Position numbers and translations under genes: made by a program
The notes under the pieces: generated by a model
Seen by the model: only the letters and a program-made list of their open reading frames with translations
Database searches by the model: none
Told to the model about the DNA's origin: nothing
Shown here: piece by piece, positions 25,756 through 35,424 of the stretch
Numbering within the stretch: the first letter of the stretch is position 1
Layout: each line of letters starts with the position of its first letter
Source of the DNA: Gemmatimonadales bacterium
GTDB lineage: Bacteria; Gemmatimonadota; Gemmatimonadetes; Longimicrobiales; Gaopeijiaceae
Reading direction: 5' to 3'
Assembly (NCBI GenBank): GCA_007692505.1
Contig: REBX01000067.1
Coordinates: 1-41,415, forward strand
DNA length: 41,415 bases

Positions 25756-27432
25756 TCAGGGCATGGGATAGCCCGGGGCCGAGCCCTCTCCACCGATTCC
25801 CCCGAAGGTATAGATCGGGAGGGCCATGGAGACCAGGTACCGTCCGGGGACGGGCATCTGTACCAGCTGCCCCTCGGGCAGGAACCCGAACCCGCGGAAA
25901 TCCATCCATGCGCGCATGGGATCCATGTCCATGAGCTCCATGGCACGCTCATACAGCAGCGCATCCGTGAGGGTCCCGCAGGGACCACCCACCGGAGCCG
26001 CACCGAAGTAGGCACGCGGCACACAGGTGTCCGACTGGGGCACACCGTCTGCCGTCACCGGGTCGAGGCCCTGGTCGACGATGGCCCCACCGGTACCCCC
26101 GATCATCTGGGGGCGCATCCGGGTCTCATTGATGAGGTCGGCTGCCAGCTGAGGCTGGTCCAGGTGGATGTACGCCTCGGCCAGGTAGAGCCGGTTCTCG
26201 TCGGCCGTCAGGAGCGGCATCAACCCGGAATTCAGCGTCCCGAGCCCCTGCAGCGTCCGACGGTTGTGGATGTAGAAGGATCCCAGGTACGAGCCCCGAT
26301 CCGGGTTGTGGATCGTGAACGTGTTCCTTGTCCAGTAGGCTCCGGCAGTGGGCTCGCCCTCCTCGTCGAGGGGGCCCTGGGCCCGGATGTCCGGCGAGTC
26401 GATGTTGAACGCCTCCCGAAAGTCCAGGTCCTGGGACAGCCACTCGTGGAAGTTGCCCGAAACGTCGGCCATCCCCAGGACGCGGGGACCCACCCGGTAG
26501 ATCTGGCCATTGTTGATGTTCAGGTACACACGCTGGATGAAGAGACTCCGCATCACGTCCGGAGCCTCGCCCTCGGGACCGAAGTCGAAGTCCAGGCCTT
26601 CCAGTGCATGATCACGCACCCGGGCCCAGTCCACCGCGGCCCGCTCCTCCGGCGTCCGGGCGCCCAGCACCAGGAGCCGGGCAATGAGGGTGTTGGCGGC
26701 CTTGATCAGGTCTTCGTTGGTGTACACCTGGTTGTGGATGTACCCCTCGTGCATGACCCAGGGACCCGTGGTCTCGGCCACCTCGATGGCCTGCTCCAGG
26801 TGCCCCACGGCGATCTCGATGAGCTCGTCGTAGGGGGTCAGGTTCGGGCCCTCCCACTCCAGGGGACCACCGATGACCGTGGTCTCGTTGGCCGGGGCCG
26901 CCTGATCGTGCACCAGACCCATGTACCCCAGGCTCAGGCCCTGCATGAACCGGGCAAAGGCGACCACCCGGTCCGTCTGGTCCTCGAGCTCGAAATCCGC
27001 GTCTCCCTCCTCAACGTCCGGCGGAGCCACCTCGATGCGCATTCCGTCGTTGATGACGCGGAGCCCGTCGTTGGCGTTGGCCATGGACGAGGCGAACCGG
27101 TCCCAGCTGGCTCGCGGGATCCACTGGCTCGCGGCCTCGGGATCGTTCTCCAGCTCCACGCGGGGCTTCTGCCCCGGGATCACGCCCCGGCTGGACCAGG
27201 ACCGGACAAAGGCCCCGGATGCGTCGGGATAGTAGTTGAAGACGTCACCGCTGTTGTGGAGCCGGCCCCACCACAGCCCGAAGGCACTGGTGACCACGTT
27301 CTCCACCGCTTCCGGTGTCGAGAGCGCCTGGGCAGGGCCCGGCGCGTTCTGGTTCGTGACTTCCAGGTCCTGGCACGCTGCTGCGATGAGCAGCGTGCCG
27401 AGGACGAGGGAGCCTTTCTTGAAGATATTCAT
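25756..27432 (-). CDS. RagB/SusD-family outer-membrane lipoprotein
   Basis: 558 aa; MNIFKKGSLVLGTLLIAAACQDLEVTN lipobox, typical SusD N-terminus; 19 nt downstream of the SusC gene. Confidence 0.9.
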   Translation of the reverse strand: MNIFKKGSLVLGTLLIAAACQDLEVTNQNAPGPAQALSTPEAVENVVTSAFGLWWGRLHNSGDVFNYYPDASGAFVRSWSSRGVIPGQKPRVELENDPEAASQWIPRASWDRFASSMANANDGLRVINDGMRIEVAPPDVEEGDADFELEDQTDRVVAFARFMQGLSLGYMGLVHDQAAPANETTVIGGPLEWEGPNLTPYDELIEIAVGHLEQAIEVAETTGPWVMHEGYIHNQVYTNEDLIKAANTLIARLLVLGARTPEERAAVDWARVRDHALEGLDFDFGPEGEAPDVMRSLFIQRVYLNINNGQIYRVGPRVLGMADVSGNFHEWLSQDLDFREAFNIDSPDIRAQGPLDEEGEPTAGAYWTRNTFTIHNPDRGSYLGSFYIHNRRTLQGLGTLNSGLMPLLTADENRLYLAEAYIHLDQPQLAADLINETRMRPQMIGGTGGAIVDQGLDPVTADGVPQSDTCVPRAYFGAAPVGGPCGTLTDALLYERAMELMDMDPMRAWMDFRGFGFLPEGQLVQMPVPGRYLVSMALPIYTFGGIGGEGSAPGYPMP

Positions 27433-27451
27433 GTAGGGTTCCGGGTCCGGG

Positions 27452-30400
27452 TCAGAAGGTCAGCTGGAACGTCGCGGTGAAATTCCGCAGGTGCGGGAAC
27501 CGCGCCGACTCGACCCGGGAGAACTGGGACCCAGCCTCCGGATCGAAGCCCGAGTAGTTCGTGAGGGTGAAGAGATTCCGGCCGTTCATCCCCACGCGGA
27601 GGCGGGACGGAGCCACACCGCCGAAGACCCGGGACAGCTGCTCCTGGTTGAACGTGTAGTTCACTGCCAGCTCGCCGAGCTTGAGGAACGTGCCGTCCTC
27701 CAGGAACTCGTCGTTGGCCCAGGCCCCGCCGGTGCTGCGCAGGGCGCGGGAGTAGTAGTCCACCGTCTTCATCTCTTCTTCGGGCTTGCCGCGCTGATCG
27801 AAGTCACCGTGGCGCCACGTGCCGTACTGCCACCAGCGGACGTTGTTGAACACCTTTCCGCCCACCTGGCCGCGGAAGAGGGCAAAGACGTTGAAGCCCC
27901 TCCACGTGACGCTGTTGGAGAACCCGAAGTTCAGGTCCGGGAGGCTGGAGCCCGCGTTGTAGCGGAACACGTCGCCATCGTCCTGCCGAACTTCGAAGGG
28001 CTCGCCCCAGCGGTACGTCTGTCCACCCTCACTCATGAGGGTGCCCCAGCAGGTTGCGCCGTCACGGCAGTTCTCCGTGAGGCCGTCGCGCCAGGTGTTT
28101 CCTTCCCCGACCCAGACGACGTAGCCGTCGTCGTTGATGTCGAACTCGTCCTTCCGGTCTTCGAGCCACTCGGGGAGCTGGTCGAAGTCGCGGGTGAGGG
28201 TGGCCAGCCAGAAGTCCCCGGCCGACTCGCCCTCACAGGTGCGCTCGTGGCCACGGCCCGCGTTGGAGCCCCAGAAGCAGGAGCGGTTCCACTCGGTGAT
28301 CTCGTTCCAGCTGTGGTCCATCACGAGGTTCATGCTCCACGTGAGGCCACGGCGCCGGATGGGGAAGGCCTGGATGGTGGCCTCCACCGTGTTTCCTGCG
28401 ATGACTGCGCCGTTCCCCCGGACCGAGTTGAACCCGGACATGGTGACGGCGGGCAGGAAGATGATCTGGTCCCGCGAGGTCTGGAAGGCGTAGACCAGCT
28501 CGACCTGCAGGCGGTTGTTGAGGGCGATGATGTCGAGGCCCACCTCCTGCTCGCGGGTGAACTGCGGCCGGAGGTTCGGGTTCCCCTGGTTGTTCCGACC
28601 CAGAGTACCATCGCTGGAGACAGTCCAGAGCTCGAACTGGTCGGTGAACCCGGGACGTCCCCCGGCCTCACCCATGGCGTAGCGGACCTTCAGCTCGTCC
28701 AGGAAGTCGACCCGGAACCAGTCCTCCTGCGAGATCCGCCATGCAAAGGCGGCGCGGGTGTAGGTCTGCCAGCGCTCGGCAGGCCCGAAGAGCGAGCTTC
28801 CGTCCCGGCGCACCATGAAGGACCCGATGTACTTGTCGTCCCAGTCCAGGGCCAGGTCCCCGAGGAACCCGTTGGCCCGGATGTCGAGGATGCTGGAGCT
28901 CACGATTGGGTTCTCGTCGGCGACCTGCAACGTCTGCAGCCCGGGGACGAGGAAGTCCCGGCCATCGGCGCGGAACCAGTTGGACTCCTCCCGCTCGGAG
29001 GTGGCCCGTGCGGTGAACCGCGTGTTCAGGGCCCCGAACTGCTGACGGAAGATGGCACCCACGTGTCCGTTCCAGGAATCGTTCGCCCGGTGACGGAGGT
29101 CGAGGCGGCCACCGGAGGTCTCATCCGTGATGAGGCTGGTGGGGACACCCCGCGGCACGAAGATCTGGTCGTTGATGTCTGCCCGGTCGTAGCTCAGCGT
29201 GACGTCGAAGCTGAGCCAGCTCGTGGCGTTGAAGTTCAGCGTACCACTGGCAAACGTCCGGGCACGCTGCTGGTTGTTGTCCCGGCTGCCCTGCCGCCAG
29301 AGGGGGTTCTCCACCTCGACGGACGGATCGGGCTGCTGCAGGAAGTTCCCGTCCTCGTCCCGGACCGTGAGGTCCACGAAGGCCGGGTAGTTCAGGATGT
29401 CGTTGAACGGGCTTCCGGAGACGTTGTCCCGGAAGGAGCGGGTATGGCTGGCCTGCAGCCGGAGGGACACCCGCTCACCGACCCGGTGGTTCAGGTTGAT
29501 CCGGCCCGTGTTCCGCTGGAACCCGTCGTTGTTCTCCAGGGATCCGGCCTGGTCCAGGCGCGTGAACGACACGATGAAGTCCGTCGCCTGGGTGTTCTGG
29601 GCCATGTTGAAGTTCTGGCTCAGGTACCGACCCGGGCGGTAGAGGGCCCGGAGGTTGTCGAAGGTTTCGCCCGGGTAGTCGAAGCGAACGATCCGCTCCG
29701 GGGTGGCCGTCCGGCCGACCCAGGTCGTGTCGCGACCCTCGGAGTTGGCCAGGGAGGTCCCTTCCTCGTTCATGAGGTACGGGTGGGCCGTGGCGATGGG
29801 CGTCGAGCCCGCCAGCCGGTCGTAGCCGAACTCCCCGGAGTACTGGAACTGCGTGGTGTTCTCGGCAATCTGGCTCGCTCCCCGGGTCTCGATGGAGATC
29901 ACCCCGGCGGCGGCGCGGGAGCCGTACAGTGCAGCGGCGGCAGCACCCTTGATGACCTCGATGGACTCGATGTCCATGGCCTCGATGTCTGCCGTCGTCC
30001 CGCCGAAGGACCGTCCCAGGATCACGCCATCGACCACCAGGAGGGGGGAGTCATCCGTCTCGAACCCGGTCATGGACCGGAGCTGGACGAAGACGCCGGA
30101 GCCCGGCTGGCCCGACCCACGCACGATGCTGGCCCCGGCAACCTTCCCCTGCACGGCGGCAAGGGCGGAGTTCACCGTGGGGACCTGCAGCTGCTCGGGT
30201 CCGATGCGGGAGACGGTCATGGGGAGCTTCACGCCCTCCGTGGGATCCGTCGTCCCCGTGACCACGACCTCCTGGAGCGACAGCACGGAGGTCTGCATCT
30301 CGAAGGCCAGCTCGGTGGTCTGGCCCGCCGAGATCTCGACGTTGTTGTCGCGGTACTGGTTGTACCCGATGAGGTTGGCCGTGACGACCTGCGTACCGGC

Positions 30401-30688
30401 GGGCACCCCGGTGATCCGGGCCTGTCCGTCGGAGTCCGTCACTGCAGTGAGCTCGGGCTCCACGATGCGGACGAGGACACCACTGAGGGGCCGCTCGTTC
30501 TCGAAGTCCGTGATCGTGACCTCGAGCACACCGGTCTGCTGCGCCGCTGCCTGATCGGCGAAGGCGACGGACACGAGAAGTGCCAGTCCCAACGCCACGG
30601 CGAGCGGAAGCCGGGCCAGTTGCCCGACACTGCGGCGAATCCCCCTCGCCACAGGCGTTCCATCTGCCGAACGCGTGATGGAATTCAT
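27452..30688 (-). CDS. SusC/RagA-family TonB-linked outer-membrane protein
   Basis: Start MNSITRSADGTPVARGIRRSVGQ at 30688 with AAGGAGG SD; LEVTITDFENERPLSGVLVRIVEP, LSLQEVVVTGT, IESIEVIKGAAAAALYGSRAAAGVISIETRG, C-terminal LRNFTATFQLTF. Upstream in-frame extension to 31855 is rejected. Confidence 0.93.
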   Translation of the reverse strand: MNSITRSADGTPVARGIRRSVGQLARLPLAVALGLALLVSVAFADQAAAQQTGVLEVTITDFENERPLSGVLVRIVEPELTAVTDSDGQARITGVPAGTQVVTANLIGYNQYRDNNVEISAGQTTELAFEMQTSVLSLQEVVVTGTTDPTEGVKLPMTVSRIGPEQLQVPTVNSALAAVQGKVAGASIVRGSGQPGSGVFVQLRSMTGFETDDSPLLVVDGVILGRSFGGTTADIEAMDIESIEVIKGAAAAALYGSRAAAGVISIETRGASQIAENTTQFQYSGEFGYDRLAGSTPIATAHPYLMNEEGTSLANSEGRDTTWVGRTATPERIVRFDYPGETFDNLRALYRPGRYLSQNFNMAQNTQATDFIVSFTRLDQAGSLENNDGFQRNTGRINLNHRVGERVSLRLQASHTRSFRDNVSGSPFNDILNYPAFVDLTVRDEDGNFLQQPDPSVEVENPLWRQGSRDNNQQRARTFASGTLNFNATSWLSFDVTLSYDRADINDQIFVPRGVPTSLITDETSGGRLDLRHRANDSWNGHVGAIFRQQFGALNTRFTARATSEREESNWFRADGRDFLVPGLQTLQVADENPIVSSSILDIRANGFLGDLALDWDDKYIGSFMVRRDGSSLFGPAERWQTYTRAAFAWRISQEDWFRVDFLDELKVRYAMGEAGGRPGFTDQFELWTVSSDGTLGRNNQGNPNLRPQFTREQEVGLDIIALNNRLQVELVYAFQTSRDQIIFLPAVTMSGFNSVRGNGAVIAGNTVEATIQAFPIRRRGLTWSMNLVMDHSWNEITEWNRSCFWGSNAGRGHERTCEGESAGDFWLATLTRDFDQLPEWLEDRKDEFDINDDGYVVWVGEGNTWRDGLTENCRDGATCWGTLMSEGGQTYRWGEPFEVRQDDGDVFRYNAGSSLPDLNFGFSNSVTWRGFNVFALFRGQVGGKVFNNVRWWQYGTWRHGDFDQRGKPEEEMKTVDYYSRALRSTGGAWANDEFLEDGTFLKLGELAVNYTFNQEQLSRVFGGVAPSRLRVGMNGRNLFTLTNYSGFDPEAGSQFSRVESARFPHLRNFTATFQLTF

Positions 30689-31006
30689 ACTTCCTCCTTG
30701 TTGACACAGACCCAACCGGGAGACGGAGCCCTGCGCCCCGTCGCTTCGAACCTCGGTTGAGATGGATGATCGGGGTGACATGTAGCCCCCGGGTCGGGGC
30801 GGCGCAAGTAAATCCTCAACCCCGTTCTCTGGCAGCCGGGGAACCTTTCCGGAGGTACCCTGTAGGGAAGCCGCGCCAATAAAGGGGAAGGGGCCCTTCA
30901 CGGAACCGTTTCCCAACCGTGGCCGGGCCGTTCCCTCGGAGAGCCCGGACCGCCAACGGGCGACCCACCCCCCCCCGGTTCCTCCTCTCCCTGGCCGGAC
31001 CCTGCC

Positions 31007-31513
31007 ATGACTTCCCTCGCCGTCCTCGCAGGCTTCTTCCTGGCCTCGGGAATGGCCGCCTCCTCCGGCGCCATCTTCCGCCCCGGTCCGTGGTACTACC
31101 AGGAGCTCCGCAAGCCGCCCTGGACCCCACCCCCCTGGCTCTTCGCCCCGGCCTGGACCGTCCTCTACATCACCATGTCCGTGGCCGCCTGGCTCGTCTG
31201 GCGGGAAGGGGGCGTGACAGGCATGGCGGGGATCGCCCTGGCCGTCTTCCTGGGCCACCTGGTCCTGAACGCCATCTGGTCGTGGCTCTTCTTCGGTCGG
31301 GAGCGCCCCGACCTGGCCTTCCTCGAGCTCATCCTCCTCTGGAGCGGGGTCCTGGCCTGCGTCCTCCTGTTCTGGTCCGTGCGCCCGGTGGCTGGTGCCA
31401 TCATGCTGCCCTACCTGGCCTGGGTCACCTTTGCCGGCGCCCTGAACCTCAGGATCTGGCAGCTGAATCCCCGGAGCCGGGGTCGGGGATCGGGCGCGGG
31501 GCGAGCCGGCTGA
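31007..31513 (+). CDS. tspO: TspO/MBR-family membrane protein
   Basis: 168 aa, 5 hydrophobic segments; PWYYQELRKPPWTPPPWLFAPAWTVLYITM, LVLNAIWSWLFFG, ALNLRIWQLN. Confidence 0.92.
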   Translation: MTSLAVLAGFFLASGMAASSGAIFRPGPWYYQELRKPPWTPPPWLFAPAWTVLYITMSVAAWLVWREGGVTGMAGIALAVFLGHLVLNAIWSWLFFGRERPDLAFLELILLWSGVLACVLLFWSVRPVAGAIMLPYLAWVTFAGALNLRIWQLNPRSRGRGSGAGRAG

Positions 31514-31547
31514 CCGACCCGTGCGCCCGGCTGACCGACACGTGCGC
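31506..31547. repeat. 21-bp tandem duplication straddling the tspO stop codon
   Basis: CCGGCTGACCGACCCGTGCGC followed by CCGGCTGACCGACACGTGCGC (one mismatch). Confidence 0.88.
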
Positions 31548-31700
31548 GCTTCCGAAGCCGACCCAGGCACGTGCGCGACCGGCGATGTGCACGTAGGTTG
31601 GATCGCGTTTCCAAACATTTCAGCGCGCGCCCGGGCCACAGCCAGCCCGACCTGCCCCGACCCCGGGGTTCGGCACGCCCCGTCCCCACCCCCCTCTTCC

Positions 31701-34157
31701 ATGTCCCCATCCCCCCGTCTCCCCATCGTCCTCCGCCAGGCGGGCGCCGCCATGGCGGCCGCCCTCCTCCTGTCCCTCGCCCCGCCCGCCGCTCTGGCGC
31801 AGACACCGGCCGAGGCCCGCGCCCAGGGTGAACTCGTCCGGGTCGAGCACGCCAACTGGGAGCTGGCGGACCGCTTCCGGGCCAGCGAGCTCCGACCCTA
31901 CATCCACTCCACCGGGGTGAACCCACAGTTCATCAACGAAACGGACGAGTTCTGGTACAGCTGGCAGGACGCCGATGGCCGGCGCTGGATGCGAGTGGAT
32001 CCCTCCGCCCCTTCCCAGGCACCCCTCTTCGACCATGCCCTCATGGCCGAGCTCCTCACCATGGAGCTGGGCACCCCCTTCGACCGGACGAACCTGAGCC
32101 TCCAGTCCCTGGAGTTCTCGGAGGACGGGGAGTCCATCCACTTCCGGACGGAGGACACGGACCTGACCTTCCACCTGGGCCGGGAAGAGCTCTCCCTGAG
32201 GGAAGAGGAGGAAGAGGAGGAGGAGGACGAGGACGAGGGCCGGCCCTGGCGGGCCTTCTCCCCGGACTCCACCGCCTACGTCTTCGCCGAGGGCCATGAC
32301 CTCTACTTCGTGGAGATGGAAGACGAGGACACCATCGTTCGCCTCACCGACGACGGCGAGGAGTACTTCTCCTTCGGCTTCCGGGAGGTGGAGGAGGACG
32401 ACGACGACGAGGAGAACGGCAACCGGGAGGAGACCCGGAACGACGATGAGGACAATGACGACCCCCACCCGGGCCGGGTGCGCCCCAACGTGAACTGGGC
32501 CGAGGACTCGAACCGGTTCTACGTGGTCCGCTCCGACTCCAGGGAGGTCGCCGAGCTCTACCTGGTGGACTCCCTTTCGGAGCCCCGCCCCACCCTCCGG
32601 AGCTACCGCTACGCCATGCCCGGCGAGGAGAACGTCACCCAGTTCCAGCTCTTTGCCTTCGACCGGCCCAGCCAGGACTTCCGGGAGCTCCCGGTGGAGA
32701 AGTGGCCGGACCAGCGCCTCTTCAACATCCACTGGACCGGCGAGACCTCGGACGTCCTCCGAATGGTCCGTCGGGACCGGCCCCAGCGAACCCTGGAGCT
32801 CATCGAGGTGGACCTGGACAACGGCGACGAGATCCGGGTCCTCCTGGAGGAGTCCACCGAGAACGCACACCTGCGCCGCCAGAACGTCCGCTACGTGGAG
32901 GAGGACAACCAGGGCGACTTCCTCTGGTACTCCCGCCGCACGGGCTGGGCCCACTGGTATCGGTACTCCCACGACGGCGAGCTGCGGAATGCGGTGACCT
33001 CCGGCGAGTGGAACGCCGAGGCGGTACAGGAGCTGGACGAGGACGAGGGCCGGGTCTTCATCCGGGGCGTGGGCCGGGAGGAGTTCGAGAACCCCTACTA
33101 CAACCACCTGTACCGGGTGAACCTGGACGGCTCCGGGCTCACCCTCCTGGATCCGGGGGACGCGAACAACACCTCACGCCTCTCTCCCTCCAACGAGTAC
33201 GTGGTCACCACCCGCTCCCGGGTGGACATGGCACCGCAGACGGTCCTCCACGGGAGCCGGGGGCAGGTCCTCCTGGAGCTGGAGGAGATGGACCTGACGC
33301 CCCTGGAGTCCATGGGCTGGCAGATGCCCCGCACCTTCTCGGTGAAGGCCGCCGACGGGATCACGGACATCTACGGGAACATGTACCTGCCCTTCGACTT
33401 CGACCCGGAGCGGCAGTACCCCATCATCGCCCACGTCTACCCGGGCCCCCAGACCGAGAGTGTGAGGGCCGGCTTCTCGGCGGTGAACCAGCAGCAGGAG
33501 CTGGCCCAGCTGGGCTTCGTGGTCATCCAGATCGGGAACCGGGGCGGCACGCCCCAGCGGTCCGCCGCATACCACAGCTACGGGTACTTCAACCTCCGGG
33601 ACTACGGCCTGGCCGACAAGAAGGTGGGCATCGAGCAGCTGGCGGCCCGTCATGACTGGATCGACCTGGACCGGGTGGGCATCTACGGCCACTCCGGCGG
33701 GGGCTTCATGACCGCTGCCGCCCTCATGCTGGAACCCTACAACGAGTTCTTCACGGTGGGCGTGTCGTCGGCGGGGAACCACGACAACAACGTCTACAAC
33801 CAGAACTGGTCCGAGCAGCACCACGGGCTCGAGGTGAAGGTGGAGGAGAACGAGGACGGCGAGGAGGAAGTCACCTTCGAGATCGACGTGCCCACGAACC
33901 ACGACATCGCCGAGGGCCTGGTGAACCGGCTCCTCCTGGTGCACGGCGACATGGACAACAACGTCCACCACGCCGGGACCATGCGCCTGGCCAAGGCCCT
34001 CATCGATGCCGACAAGCGCTTCGACTTCATGATGTTCCCCGGGATGGCCCACGGCTTCGGGGGCTACTCCTCCTACTGGCGGAACATGATGTTCGAGTAC
34101 TTTGCCGAGCACCTCCTGGGGGATTACTACCGGGACCGCGCCGACATGGGGCGCTGA
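31701..34157 (+). CDS. S9 (DPP-IV-like) family peptidase, secreted
   Basis: Start MSPSPRLPIVLRQAGAAMAAALLLSLAPPAALAQ (signal peptide); VGIYGHSGGGFMTAAAL (GxSxGG), C-terminal VHGDMDNNVHHAGTMRLAKALI, PGMAHGFGGYSSYW. Confidence 0.92.
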   Translation: MSPSPRLPIVLRQAGAAMAAALLLSLAPPAALAQTPAEARAQGELVRVEHANWELADRFRASELRPYIHSTGVNPQFINETDEFWYSWQDADGRRWMRVDPSAPSQAPLFDHALMAELLTMELGTPFDRTNLSLQSLEFSEDGESIHFRTEDTDLTFHLGREELSLREEEEEEEEDEDEGRPWRAFSPDSTAYVFAEGHDLYFVEMEDEDTIVRLTDDGEEYFSFGFREVEEDDDDEENGNREETRNDDEDNDDPHPGRVRPNVNWAEDSNRFYVVRSDSREVAELYLVDSLSEPRPTLRSYRYAMPGEENVTQFQLFAFDRPSQDFRELPVEKWPDQRLFNIHWTGETSDVLRMVRRDRPQRTLELIEVDLDNGDEIRVLLEESTENAHLRRQNVRYVEEDNQGDFLWYSRRTGWAHWYRYSHDGELRNAVTSGEWNAEAVQELDEDEGRVFIRGVGREEFENPYYNHLYRVNLDGSGLTLLDPGDANNTSRLSPSNEYVVTTRSRVDMAPQTVLHGSRGQVLLELEEMDLTPLESMGWQMPRTFSVKAADGITDIYGNMYLPFDFDPERQYPIIAHVYPGPQTESVRAGFSAVNQQQELAQLGFVVIQIGNRGGTPQRSAAYHSYGYFNLRDYGLADKKVGIEQLAARHDWIDLDRVGIYGHSGGGFMTAAALMLEPYNEFFTVGVSSAGNHDNNVYNQNWSEQHHGLEVKVEENEDGEEEVTFEIDVPTNHDIAEGLVNRLLLVHGDMDNNVHHAGTMRLAKALIDADKRFDFMMFPGMAHGFGGYSSYWRNMMFEYFAEHLLGDYYRDRADMGR

Positions 34158-34161
34158 CGGC

Positions 34162-35124
34162 ATGTCCGACGAGGCACACGGCGAGGCCGGGGTGGGGGAC
34201 GCCCAGGGGGGTGCACCCCCACCCCGACTCGGCCCCCACAGCTGGCCCACCATCGAATCCACCGTGGGCCGCACCCCCCTGGTCCGGCTGCAGCGCATGG
34301 TCCCGCCGGACCGGGGGAACGTGGTGCTGGCCAAGCTGGAGGGGAACAACCCGGCGGGCTCCGTGAAGGACCGGCCCGCCATGAGCATGATCCGCCAGGC
34401 CGAGGAGCGGGGGGAGATCGAGCCCGGCGACACCCTCATCGAGGCCACCTCGGGGAACACGGGGATCGCCCTGGCCATGGCCGCCGCAGTGCGGGGCTAC
34501 CGACTTGTGCTCCTCATGCCCGAGTCGGCCACGGCGGAGCGGAAGGCCACCATGAAGGCCTACGGGGCCAAGCTGGTGGAGGTCCCCGAGGGCATGGAGA
34601 CGGCCCGGGACCGGGCCCGGGCCATGGAGGCCGCCGGGGAGGGCCGGGTCCTGGACCAGTTCGCCAACCCCGACAATCCCCGAGCCCACACCGAGGGCAC
34701 CGGCCCCGAGATATGGGAGGCCACCGGGGGCCGGGTCACCCACTTCGTGAGCTCCCTGGGCACCACTGGCACCAGCATGGGGACCTCGGCCTTCCTGAAG
34801 GAGCAGGACCCACACATCGTCATCGTGGGCACCCGTCCCGCCGACGGGGCCCGGATTCCGGGCATCCGCCGGTGGCCCCCGAAGTATCAGCCGAAGTTCT
34901 TCGACCCCTCGAAGGTGGATCGCTTCGAGGAGGTGACGGAGGAAGAAGCCATCCTCCACACCCGGCGCCTGGCCCGGGAAGAGGGGATCCTGGCCGGGAT
35001 GTCGTCGGGGGGAACGCTGGCTGCCGCGCTCCGCATCGAGGCCGAGGTACGGGATGCAGTCATCGTGTCCATCGTGTGCGACCGGGGAGACCGGTACCTG
35101 AGCAGCGGGCTCTTCGACGACTGA
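34162..35124 (+). CDS. cysM: Cysteine synthase (PLP-dependent, CysM-like)
   Basis: Start MSDEAHGEAG at 34162; IESTVGRTPLVRLQRM, KLEGNNPAGSVKDRPAMSMI, IEATSGNTGIALAM, SSLGTTGTSMG. Confidence 0.9.
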   Translation: MSDEAHGEAGVGDAQGGAPPPRLGPHSWPTIESTVGRTPLVRLQRMVPPDRGNVVLAKLEGNNPAGSVKDRPAMSMIRQAEERGEIEPGDTLIEATSGNTGIALAMAAAVRGYRLVLLMPESATAERKATMKAYGAKLVEVPEGMETARDRARAMEAAGEGRVLDQFANPDNPRAHTEGTGPEIWEATGGRVTHFVSSLGTTGTSMGTSAFLKEQDPHIVIVGTRPADGARIPGIRRWPPKYQPKFFDPSKVDRFEEVTEEEAILHTRRLAREEGILAGMSSGGTLAAALRIEAEVRDAVIVSIVCDRGDRYLSSGLFDD

Positions 35125-35131
35125 CGGTCGG

Positions 35132-35168
35132 GAGGGGCTCTTCGCCCGGGGGCTTCGGCCTGCCCCTC
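35132..35168 (+). terminator. Candidate hairpin after cysM
   Basis: GAGGGGC-23 nt-GCCCCTC, 8-44 nt after the cysM stop codon; no U-tract. Confidence 0.4.
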
Positions 35169-35175
35169 ACGGAAA

Positions 35176-35400
35176 GGTCCTCCCCGTCGAGTCGTCTGCA
35201 GGACCGCCGGGGGGGGATTATCTTTCCGGACGGGACGGGACGCAACGCCCCTGTCCCGCGAAGGCGACATGCGTGATGTGCCCACTCGCCCGACCCCGAG
35301 GATCCAGCCAGGGCCCGGCGTCCGGGTCGGCCACGCAAGCGGGGCACGAATCCTCCGCTTCGTGGTACACGCACTCCCCCTGAAGACTCCGAAGGTTTTT
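35176..35400 (+). ncRNA. Candidate structured 5' leader of ahcY
   Basis: Consecutive stems: GGTCCT/AGGACC (35176-35205), CGGGAC...GTCCCG extended hairpin (35231-35258), GCGTG + CCGACCC / GGGTCGG + CACGC (35271-35336). Confidence 0.4.
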
Positions 35401-35424
35401 CTCATATAAGGACGGTCCCATTCC

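Noticed and set aside
27491-30760. 1089-aa plus-strand ORF
   Set aside because: Fully antisense to the SusC gene; same GC-driven artefact, no domain signature.
30689-31855. 389-residue N-terminal extension of the SusC ORF in the track
   Set aside because: It runs antisense across tspO; the real start at 30688 has a strong SD (AAGGAGG) and an adjacent signal-like sequence.
35125-35424. Known SAH or SAM-I riboswitch
   Set aside because: I could not find the SAH-I core or SAM-I conserved segments by eye; kept only as an unclassified structured leader.
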